Source: UBA5070 sp035352895
GTDB taxonomy: Bacteria > Fibrobacterota > Fibrobacteria > UBA5070
Length of the DNA: 64,000 nt
Direction: 5' to 3'
Assembly: GCA_035352895.1 (NCBI GenBank)
Contig: DAOPYN010000005.1
Location: 1-64,000 of the forward strand
Shown: positions 26,639-33,628 of the stretch, one piece after another
Layout: the number at the start of each line of letters is the position of its first letter
Position numbering within the stretch: position 1 is the stretch's first letter
Program-made: the position numbers and the translations under genes
Notes under the pieces: model-generated
Database searches by the model: none
Told to the model about the DNA's origin: nothing
The model's input: the letters and a program-made list of their open reading frames with translations, nothing else

Positions 26639-28654
26639 GTGGACGAACAAAACATCGAAACGCCTCCTCTCCCTGAGACCAGGCCTTCCCTCTTCGAGAG
26701 GCTGAAGCGCATCGTCCTCGGGGGCGAGAAGAACCCCTTCGACCGCAAGATCTTCCATTCCATGGCGCTTCTGCCCTTCTTCGCCTGGGTGGGTCTGGGT
26801 GCGGACGGCCTTTCCTCTTCCAGCTATGGTCCCGAGGAAGCTTGGCATGTCCTCCACAGCTATCCGGCCCTGGGGCTTTTCGTGGCCCTGGGAACGGCGA
26901 TCACGGTTTTCGTGCTCTCCGCCGCCTACAGCCAGATCATCGAACTGTTCCCCACCGGCGGTGGTGGGTACCTGGTCGCCTCCAAGCTCCTGGGGGCAAG
27001 GTGGGGAATGGTGTCCGGCTGCGCCCTCCTGATCGACTACGTGCTGACCATCTCCATTTCCATCGCGGCCGGCGCCGATGCGATCTTCTCCTTCCTCCCC
27101 GCCGCCTGGATCGGCTGGAAGTTCTGGAGCATCGTCGGGGGAATCGGCCTCCTGACCTTGCTGAACCTCCGCGGCGTGAAGGAGTCGGTGGCGGTGATGG
27201 TTCCCATCTTCCTGGTGTTCGTCATCACCCACGCCTTCGGCATCGTCTACGCGCTGTCCACGCACATTCACGAAGTCCCCGCCATCGCGATGGAAACCAC
27301 CACGCAGGTCCACGGAGCCGCCCAGGCCTTGGGGTGGTTCGGGATGTTCTTCCTGATCATGAAGGCCTATTCCATGGGTGCCGGTACGTACACCGGTATC
27401 GAGGCGGTATCCAACGGTCTGAACATCCTTCGCGAGCCCCGTGTGAAGAACGGCAAGCGCACCATGACCTACATGGCGTGGTCCCTGGCGATCACGGCAG
27501 TGGGTCTGATCCTCGCCTACCTCTTCTACGGCATCCACAAACCCGTAGGCGACACGCGCACCCTCAACGCCATCCTCTTCCAGACCATGTCCGGCGCCTG
27601 GGGCCAGGGCGGAACGATTTTTGTCTGGGTCACCCTGATTTCGGAGGCGGCCATCCTCTTCATCGCCGCCCAGGCGGGGTTCATCGGCGGGCCCCGCGTT
27701 TCGGCGAACATGGCCGTGGACCGCTGGCTTCCGTCGCGCTTCGCGGTCCTGTCCGATCGATTGGTGACCCAGAACGGCGTGTTGTTCATGAGTCTTCTGG
27801 CCTTGGGAACCGTGGTCCTCACCAAGGGAAGCGTCCAGGCGCTGGTGATCCTCTACTCCATCAACGTGTTCATCACCTTCGCGCTGTCCATGTTGGGGAT
27901 GGTGCGCTACTGGTGGATTTCGCGATCGAAGGTCTCCAACTGGAAACGTCAGATCGCCACGCCCACCCTGGGATTCATGCTTTCTGTGTTCATTCTGGTG
28001 TTCATCGTGGTGTTCAAGTTCTCCGAGGGCGGCTACCGCACCTTGCTGGTGACCGGGGGATTGATCGTCCTTTCGTTGTTCATCCATCGCCATTACCGCA
28101 AGACCAAGGAACTTCTCAAGCGTCTGGACCAGCTGGTGCGCACCGCCGACATTTCCAACGCCTCCGAGAAGGAAGTGGAGATCCCCTGCGATCCTCGGGC
28201 GAAGACCGCGGTCCTTCTGGTGAACGGATACAACGGGTTGGGATTGCACACCTTGCTGAACATCCAGAGGATGTTCTCCGGTGTCTACAAGAACTGGATC
28301 TTCGTGTACGTGGGGATCGTCGACGCGGGCAACTTCAAGGGAGTGGAGGAAGTGGAAGCCTTGCAGGCCCACGTCCAGGAGGAAGCCCAGAAGTTCGTGA
28401 AGTTCATGAAGCGGCACGGCGCCTACGCGGAGGCCCGCACGTCGGTGGGAACGGATGTGGTCGCCGAAATGCTGGAGCTCACCCCGACCATCCTCAAGAG
28501 CTTCCCCCAGAGCACCTTCTTCGGGGGCCAGCTGGTGTTTCCCGAGGATAGCGTCTTCACCCGCTTCCTCCACAACAACATCGTCTTCGGAATCCAGAGG
28601 AAGTTTTACAACCTTGGCATTCCGTTCGTGATCCTGCCCGTGCGAGTCTACTGA
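26639..28654 (+). CDS. APC-superfamily permease, KimA-like
   Basis: About 671 residues: 12 or so hydrophobic helices (residues 45-490) and a cytoplasmic C-terminal domain of about 170 residues. The first helix region GADGLSSSSYGPEEAW and the PTGGGGYLVASKLLG loop resemble KimA/YdaO-type transporters, which import potassium in Bacillus; amino-acid transport cannot be excluded. GTG at 26639 is chosen because GAGG lies 6 nt upstream; a TTG at 26627 would add four codons. The last 45 nt are repeated downstream (28719-28763). Confidence 0.8.
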   Translation: MDEQNIETPPLPETRPSLFERLKRIVLGGEKNPFDRKIFHSMALLPFFAWVGLGADGLSSSSYGPEEAWHVLHSYPALGLFVALGTAITVFVLSAAYSQIIELFPTGGGGYLVASKLLGARWGMVSGCALLIDYVLTISISIAAGADAIFSFLPAAWIGWKFWSIVGGIGLLTLLNLRGVKESVAVMVPIFLVFVITHAFGIVYALSTHIHEVPAIAMETTTQVHGAAQALGWFGMFFLIMKAYSMGAGTYTGIEAVSNGLNILREPRVKNGKRTMTYMAWSLAITAVGLILAYLFYGIHKPVGDTRTLNAILFQTMSGAWGQGGTIFVWVTLISEAAILFIAAQAGFIGGPRVSANMAVDRWLPSRFAVLSDRLVTQNGVLFMSLLALGTVVLTKGSVQALVILYSINVFITFALSMLGMVRYWWISRSKVSNWKRQIATPTLGFMLSVFILVFIVVFKFSEGGYRTLLVTGGLIVLSLFIHRHYRKTKELLKRLDQLVRTADISNASEKEVEIPCDPRAKTAVLLVNGYNGLGLHTLLNIQRMFSGVYKNWIFVYVGIVDAGNFKGVEEVEALQAHVQEEAQKFVKFMKRHGAYAEARTSVGTDVVAEMLELTPTILKSFPQSTFFGGQLVFPEDSVFTRFLHNNIVFGIQRKFYNLGIPFVILPVRVY

Positions 28655-28763
28655 CGGTATTGGGAATGCCCCGACTAGCCCCCGTGCCCCGTGCGAACGG
28701 GGCAGGAGCCGAGAATAAAACCTTGGCATTCCGTTCGTGATCCTGCCCGTGCGGGTCTATTGA
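28610..28763 (+). repeat. Duplicated 3' end of the KimA-like gene
   Basis: The 45 nt at 28610-28654 recur at 28719-28763, offset 109 nt, and both end in a stop codon after NLGIPFVILPVRVY. The two copies differ only at two synonymous third positions (CGA/CGG and TAC/TAT). Between them is an 8-bp hairpin, TGCCCCGT/ACGGGGCA (28685-28704). This looks like the tail of a lost tandem paralogue. Confidence 0.8.
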
Positions 28764-28794
28764 GAAACCGAAGGAAGCTCATTTTGGAAATCCA

Positions 28795-28843
28795 CCGTTC
28801 GCCCTTCGAGACGCGGCGCTGCCGCTCCTCAGGGCCAACGGAC
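28795..28843. repeat. Intergenic palindromic repeat (REP-like), copy 2
   Basis: CCGTTCGCCCTTCGAG and CTCCTCAGGGCCAACGG form a stem with pairs CCGTT/AACGG, GCCCT/AGGGC and GAG/CTC around an inner GCGGC/GCCGC stem. It shares its outer sequence with the copy at 13323-13366. Confidence 0.7.
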
Positions 28844-28914
28844 GAATAGGCAGTCAAACATTTCGCAGCCTATCCGGGAGCGGTGGCTTCTGCCGTGGGG
28901 AAGGCTGATGGTTC

Positions 28915-30249
28915 TCAGAAGAAGATCAAGGTCACCAGAGCGAACAGCGGCAGGAGGATCGCTCCGGACCATCCCAGGTAGCCGATGAACGACGGCATCT
29001 TCACTCCCTGCTCCTCGGCGACGGCCTTCACAAGGAGGTTGGGAGCGTTTCCGATGTAGGAGTTGGCGCCCATGAAGACCGCACCGCAGGAAATGGCGGT
29101 GAGGATCGCCCCTTGCGACATCAGTTGTTGGACTTGGGCATCGCCACCGGCCACATTGAAGAACAGCAGGTACGTGGGAGCGTTGTCGAGGAAGGAGGAA
29201 AGGGTGCCGGCTGCCCAGAAGTAGCGAGCTGGCGTGCTCACGGCCTCCACCAGCCACCCCAGGGCGCCATCCGTACCGGCCTGGAGGATCAGGATCAAAG
29301 GAATCAATGTGGCGAAGATGCCCGCGAAGAGCCGGGCGACTTCCTGGATGGGAGCCCAGGTGAATCCGTTGGCCTCGCGAACGCCGTGGGGAGTGGTCTT
29401 GAGGGAGGCGAAGAGGAGTCCCACCAGGAGTCCGTCGCGGAGGAAATCGGTGAAGCCGATGGTGATGGGGGCATGGCTTCCGAAGGGGATGGTCACCGAT
29501 CCCGTCCAGATCTTGGAGAGGGTTCCCGTTCCCACCACGGTGGCCACCACCGCCAGGAGGATGACGATGTTGGAGGCGCCTCGGATGTCCAGGGGAATTC
29601 GCTGGAGCTCCATCTTGTGGGTGGCGCGTTCCTTCTTGAAGTACCAGGAATCGAGCGCGAAATACACACCCAGCAGGACGATCGAACAGAAGATCATGGG
29701 AGGAGAGCAGTGCCTGAGTGGCCAGAGGAAGTCCACTCCATGGAGGAACCCCAGGAACAGTGGAGGGTCGCCGATGGGTGTGAGGCTGCCTCCGATGTTG
29801 GACACCAGGAAAATGAAGAAGATCACCGTGTGCGCCTTGTTGTCGCGCTTGGAAATGGAGCGGATGACGGGCCGGATCATCACCATGGAGGCGCCGGTAG
29901 TCCCCACCAGGCTTGCCAGTACGGTTCCGAAGGCCAGGAGGAGGACGTTTCCGAAGGGATTCCCCGGTTCACCCCCCGTGAGGTAGAGCCCTCCCGCCGC
30001 CACGTACAGCGTGGTGATCAGGATCAGGAAGGGGATGTAGTCCTTGATCAGCGTGTGGGCACCGAGATGGAAGGTGGATCCGAAACCATGGAAGATGGAG
30101 TAGGGGAGGGCGAAGGTCAGCGACCAGAACAGGACGATCCACCCCTGCTTGTGCTCCCAGAAGTGGGGTGCTTTCAAGGGGAGGATGGCCATCGACAACA
30201 GCAGACCGACGAAAGGCAGGCCGTAGAAGATGGATAGTGGCTCGTGCAT
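28915..30249 (-). CDS. NhaD/CitM-type ion transporter (sodium:proton antiporter family)
   Basis: A 444-residue membrane protein of the ion-transporter superfamily with about 11-12 helices. Recognised blocks are LVGTTGASMVMIRPVIR and SNIGGSLTPIGDPPLFLGFL, plus SSFLDNAPTYLLFFN and GANSYIGNAPNLLVKA, the two symmetrical pore loops. Such proteins are usually annotated as sodium:proton antiporters; the substrate is not proven by sequence. The ATG has an AGGAGG-type site on the minus strand (complement of 30258-30263). It is divergent from amt copy 3. Confidence 0.85.
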   Translation of the reverse strand: MHEPLSIFYGLPFVGLLLSMAILPLKAPHFWEHKQGWIVLFWSLTFALPYSIFHGFGSTFHLGAHTLIKDYIPFLILITTLYVAAGGLYLTGGEPGNPFGNVLLLAFGTVLASLVGTTGASMVMIRPVIRSISKRDNKAHTVIFFIFLVSNIGGSLTPIGDPPLFLGFLHGVDFLWPLRHCSPPMIFCSIVLLGVYFALDSWYFKKERATHKMELQRIPLDIRGASNIVILLAVVATVVGTGTLSKIWTGSVTIPFGSHAPITIGFTDFLRDGLLVGLLFASLKTTPHGVREANGFTWAPIQEVARLFAGIFATLIPLILILQAGTDGALGWLVEAVSTPARYFWAAGTLSSFLDNAPTYLLFFNVAGGDAQVQQLMSQGAILTAISCGAVFMGANSYIGNAPNLLVKAVAEEQGVKMPSFIGYLGWSGAILLPLFALVTLIFF

Positions 30250-30591
30250 GAAGACTCACCTCCTGGTGCTGGGTGAACGCCGAGACCCGCACATGATGGT
30301 GGAAAGGAGACCTGAATACCGGACAATAATGTCCTGTGTGGAGAAAATGTTCCTGTTTGTTCGCGACTTTGATGGTCTGCGGGCAAGGTGCTGACAAATC
30401 AAATGGCTTGTTCGACAAATGACATTTCCGTTGTGACAAACGCGGAATGGAGAAGGACGTTATGGGGATTGCCGTGGTTTGTGATGCGGAAATACCAATT
30501 CTCTGGCAATTGGCTCACAATTTGCGAAATGTTGTCGTTTTCGCGGTATTGTCGACCGCGGAAGTCGCATCAGAACATCGAGGAAGCGCAC
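30250..30591. other. Intergenic regulatory region between the antiporter and amt copy 3
   Basis: No gene is seen in these 342 nt. They hold the amt sigma-54 promoter (30511-30525) and three TGACA elements upstream: TGACAAA at 30392 and 30434 and TGACA at 30419, with TTGTTCGA between. These resemble half-sites of the TCGTGACAA/TTGTCACGA palindrome in front of amt copy 1. Confidence 0.6.
30511..30525 (+). promoter_or_regulatory. Sigma-54 promoter of amt copy 3
   Basis: TGGCTCACAATTTGC matches TGGCAC-N5-TTGC at eight of nine main positions, with GG and GC spaced by 10 nt. The expected start near 30537 gives a leader of about 55 nt. Confidence 0.8.
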
Positions 30592-32127
30592 ATGTCCAAT
30601 CGTTTGCGGCAGGTCCTGGCGGTCCTGCTTGTGGCCCAACAACTGGTTTCGGCCAAAATCCTTCTCCCCGAATCCGCACCGGTTTCTCCGGCGACCGCCG
30701 ATCGCGTCCGGCCGTCGTCGGAGCCGATTGCCGACCTCGCCATCCCGGAGCCGGTGGCTTCCGATGCGGCACCGGCCACCGATGCGGCGGTGCTCAAGCG
30801 CTTGGCCGACCTGGAAGCCTACGTGAACAACACCCCCCGCCAGGATTTCCAGAGCTCCAAGATCCAGTCGGCGGGTCCTGGGCACAACGGCTGGGTGATG
30901 ATCTCCGCCGCGTTGGTTCTGTTCATGACTCTTCCAGGCCTGACCCTCTTCTTCGGGGGCCTGGTGCGGGCCAAGAACGTTCTGTCCGTGTTGGCCCAAT
31001 GCATGGGAATCGCGGGCATCGTCACCTTGTTGTGGTGGGCGGTCGGGTACTCGCTGGTTTTCGCTCCCGGCAACGCCATCTTCGGGGGGCTGGACTACGC
31101 TTTCTTCCGCGGGGTGGACGCGCTCCCCAACCCCACCTACTCCAACTGGGTGAGCCATAATGTGTTCGCCATGTTCCAGCTGATGTTCGCGATCATCACG
31201 CCCGCACTTCTGATCGGAGCGGCCGCCGAGCGTATCAAGTTCTCCTCCATGATGCTGATCTCGGTGCTGTGGCTGTTTCTGGTGTACATCCCGGTGGCCC
31301 ACATGGCATGGGGTTCCACGGGACTGTTCAACGGCATGGGCAACCCCAACGCGGCGATCAAGGCAATGGATTTCGCCGGTGGCTTCGCGGTGGAGATGGC
31401 TTCCGGGTGGTCGGCGCTGGCTCTGGTGTTGATCTTGGGGCATCGCAAGGGCTACGGCAGGGATCCGATGCCCCCGCACTCCATGGTGCTGGCCATGACC
31501 GGTGCCGGGCTCCTCTGGGTGGGCTGGTACGGTTTCAACGTGGGATCCGCCCTGGGTGCGGACGGTGTTGCCTCCAACGCATTCGTCGCCACTACCCTGG
31601 CGGCCGCCGTGTCCTCCATCCTATGGCCTGCGCTGGAGTGGATCCTTCATGGAAAACCCACTGTGCTGGGTTTCTGCTCGGGGATCGTGGCCGGCCTGGT
31701 AGCCATCACCCCGGCGGCGGGATTCGTCGGGTCCGGAGCGGCCGTTGCGATCGGTGCAGTGGGGACGTTGGCGTCGTTTTTCGCCGCCATGCGCCTGAAG
31801 CACCTCCTTCGCTACGACGACGCATTGGACACATTCGGGGTGCACGGTGTGGCGGGCACGGTGGGAACTGTCCTAACCGGTGTCTTCGCCAGCGTGGCCG
31901 TCAATCCCAACATCCAGGCCAACCTGGGAAGCCTGGTGGGCAACAGGCTTTGGCTGGAGCAGTTGAAGGCCATGGGCATCGTGGTGGTTCTGGCCTTGGC
32001 AGGAACCACGGTTGCCGCCTTCGTCGCGAAGCTGGTTCTTGGGCTGCGTCCGGATATCGAGGACGAAGTCGCCGGCCTGGACTACCTGGACCACGGCGAG
32101 GTGGGCTACCGGTACGACGAGGCGTAA
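30592..32127 (+). CDS. amt: Ammonium transporter Amt, copy 3, with Glu in place of the first pore His
   Basis: A 511-residue Amt/Rh protein with an N-terminal signal peptide and a linker (about residues 20-90) like that of copy 1 (LADLEAYVNNTP). The core aligns closely with copy 1: FAGGFAVEMASGWSAL against FAGGTVVHMSSGWSAL. At this site residue 268 (GAG, 31393-31395) is glutamate where AmtB-type channels have histidine; the second pore His is kept (H418, FGVHGVAGTVGTV). Known: fungal Mep1/Mep3 carry the same exchange and conduct ammonium with altered properties. GAGGAAG precedes the ATG. Regulation by sigma-54 is predicted. Confidence 0.94.
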   Translation: MSNRLRQVLAVLLVAQQLVSAKILLPESAPVSPATADRVRPSSEPIADLAIPEPVASDAAPATDAAVLKRLADLEAYVNNTPRQDFQSSKIQSAGPGHNGWVMISAALVLFMTLPGLTLFFGGLVRAKNVLSVLAQCMGIAGIVTLLWWAVGYSLVFAPGNAIFGGLDYAFFRGVDALPNPTYSNWVSHNVFAMFQLMFAIITPALLIGAAAERIKFSSMMLISVLWLFLVYIPVAHMAWGSTGLFNGMGNPNAAIKAMDFAGGFAVEMASGWSALALVLILGHRKGYGRDPMPPHSMVLAMTGAGLLWVGWYGFNVGSALGADGVASNAFVATTLAAAVSSILWPALEWILHGKPTVLGFCSGIVAGLVAITPAAGFVGSGAAVAIGAVGTLASFFAAMRLKHLLRYDDALDTFGVHGVAGTVGTVLTGVFASVAVNPNIQANLGSLVGNRLWLEQLKAMGIVVVLALAGTTVAAFVAKLVLGLRPDIEDEVAGLDYLDHGEVGYRYDEA

Positions 32128-32158
32128 GCCTTCTCATACGGCTGCGCCTGGCTTTTTT
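32120..32158 (+). terminator. Rho-independent terminator of amt copy 3
   Basis: A two-part stem (AGGCG 32120-32124 with CGCCT 32145-32149; AGCC with GGCT inside) is followed by GGC and six T residues. The stem begins within the last codons of the gene. Confidence 0.65.
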
Positions 32159-32317
32159 CTCGGATTTTCATCAGAGTGGAGTTTGGCGGGGCTTTCGCCC
32201 TGCACAGGTTTACAGGAGGACGCTTCCTGCTCCTCCGAATAGCCTGGCCCCCTTGGAACCCCTGCCGACCCTTTGCGAGGAATGCGGGTTGCTTTGGGGC
32301 GGACTAGATTTGGACTG

Positions 32318-33628
32318 ATGAAGAGATCCCGTGTTCTTCTGACGTTTTTAGGTGGTTGCAGGCTCCTGGATCCCACCACAGGCAAGCCCAAGCAATACCA
32401 CCGCTGCCACTATCGATTCGAGGATGGCTGGGAGGCGAAGGATACCGAGTTTTTCGGGCTGGAGGTGGTGCGCTGGATGGCGCAGACCGGAACTCCTCTC
32501 GATCAAGTGATCCTTGCCGGTACCAGCACCAGTATGTGGGACCTCTTCGCGCAAAAAGCTTCCGACGAGCATTTTGATCTTGATGACCTGGCACTGAAGC
32601 TGATTGAACGCTGCGAACCACCCCATGACGGAAGTTTATCGCCAGGGGCCGAGGGGGGCCATCTGGAGGCCCTCGGGCAGAGCTTGAGCCGAAATCGTTG
32701 GCGGGGCGTTGGGAGTTGGCGTTGCATGGATCTGCCGTTGGGGACCGACCAGAAGCAACACATGGAGCTGCTTTCCCTGCTTGCCGCGCAGGTGCCTCCG
32801 GATTCCGAACTCTGGATCGACATCACCCACGGATTTCGCATCTTCCCCATGTTCGCGCTGGCGTTGGGCCAGATTCTGTCCGTCGTGAAGAATGTACGGG
32901 TGGGCGGCATCCTCTATGGGGCCTACGACATGCGGGACGATTCCGGGATCGCACCCGTGATCGATCTGCAGGGGCTGTTGCAGCTCCAGAAATGGACGGA
33001 TGCTCTGGCGATCTACAAGGCCAGCGGGAGCTTGTCCCCGTTTGTTACCCTCCTGAAGGAGGACGGGGCGACCCTGAACGGGCAGATCGACAAGCTGAGG
33101 GAAATCACCCTGGCGGAGCGCGCCAACAGCCTGCACCGGGTCCGCGATTCCAGAAAGCATGTATCGGAGGGGATCAAGAAAGATCCTCCTCGCACGGGAA
33201 CCGTTTCGCACTTGTTCGCGAAGGATCTGGAAAAGGCGGTGAGCCCATATCCGCCCCGGCTTTCCCAAGCCCAGCGGGAGCGGGCTAGACATTTTTTGGA
33301 TCATGACGAACTTTTCCAAGCCACCATCCTTTGCCATGAAGGCTTGGTGAGTCGTGCGGTGGAGGAATCTGGGCATGACGCTTGGGTTTCCGGCTATGAG
33401 AAGCGGGAAAGTGTCCACATCGAGGTGCCGATAAGCCAGAAGGAGAAGATCGACATCCTTAGCAAAGTCCGGAATAGTCTTGCTCATGGAACCCCTTCCG
33501 ATTCGAATTTGGAATCATCCTCCTATTGGAGGCGAGTGAAGTCGGAGGCTGAAGATTTGCGGAGGAATCCCGACAAGCTTGCGGGCTTTTTGCGGGAGAT
33601 TTTGAATCGGGGTGAGCTGTGGGGCTGA
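32318..33628 (+). CDS. csx1: CARF-HEPN ribonuclease, Csx1-like (TM1812 family)
   Basis: About 436 residues. The N-terminal CARF-type Rossmann domain has LLTFLGGCRLLD, LAGTSTSMWD (ligand loop) and the TM1812-family hallmark DITHGFRIFPM near residue 170. The C-terminus is a HEPN-type domain with the RNase motif R-x4-H at R385-H390 (KVRNSLAHG). Known: such proteins are non-specific RNases switched on by cyclic oligoadenylate from Cas10. The ATG at 32318 starts exactly at the CARF domain. It overlaps the cas10 GTG by 10 nt, so the effector heads the operon. Confidence 0.85.
   Translation: MKRSRVLLTFLGGCRLLDPTTGKPKQYHRCHYRFEDGWEAKDTEFFGLEVVRWMAQTGTPLDQVILAGTSTSMWDLFAQKASDEHFDLDDLALKLIERCEPPHDGSLSPGAEGGHLEALGQSLSRNRWRGVGSWRCMDLPLGTDQKQHMELLSLLAAQVPPDSELWIDITHGFRIFPMFALALGQILSVVKNVRVGGILYGAYDMRDDSGIAPVIDLQGLLQLQKWTDALAIYKASGSLSPFVTLLKEDGATLNGQIDKLREITLAERANSLHRVRDSRKHVSEGIKKDPPRTGTVSHLFAKDLEKAVSPYPPRLSQAQRERARHFLDHDELFQATILCHEGLVSRAVEESGHDAWVSGYEKRESVHIEVPISQKEKIDILSKVRNSLAHGTPSDSNLESSSYWRRVKSEAEDLRRNPDKLAGFLREILNRGELWG

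Noticed and set aside
28795..28843. Possible CRISPR repeat or IS end
   Set aside because: The two copies are 15 kb apart with no spacer series and no transposase; a REP-like element fits better.
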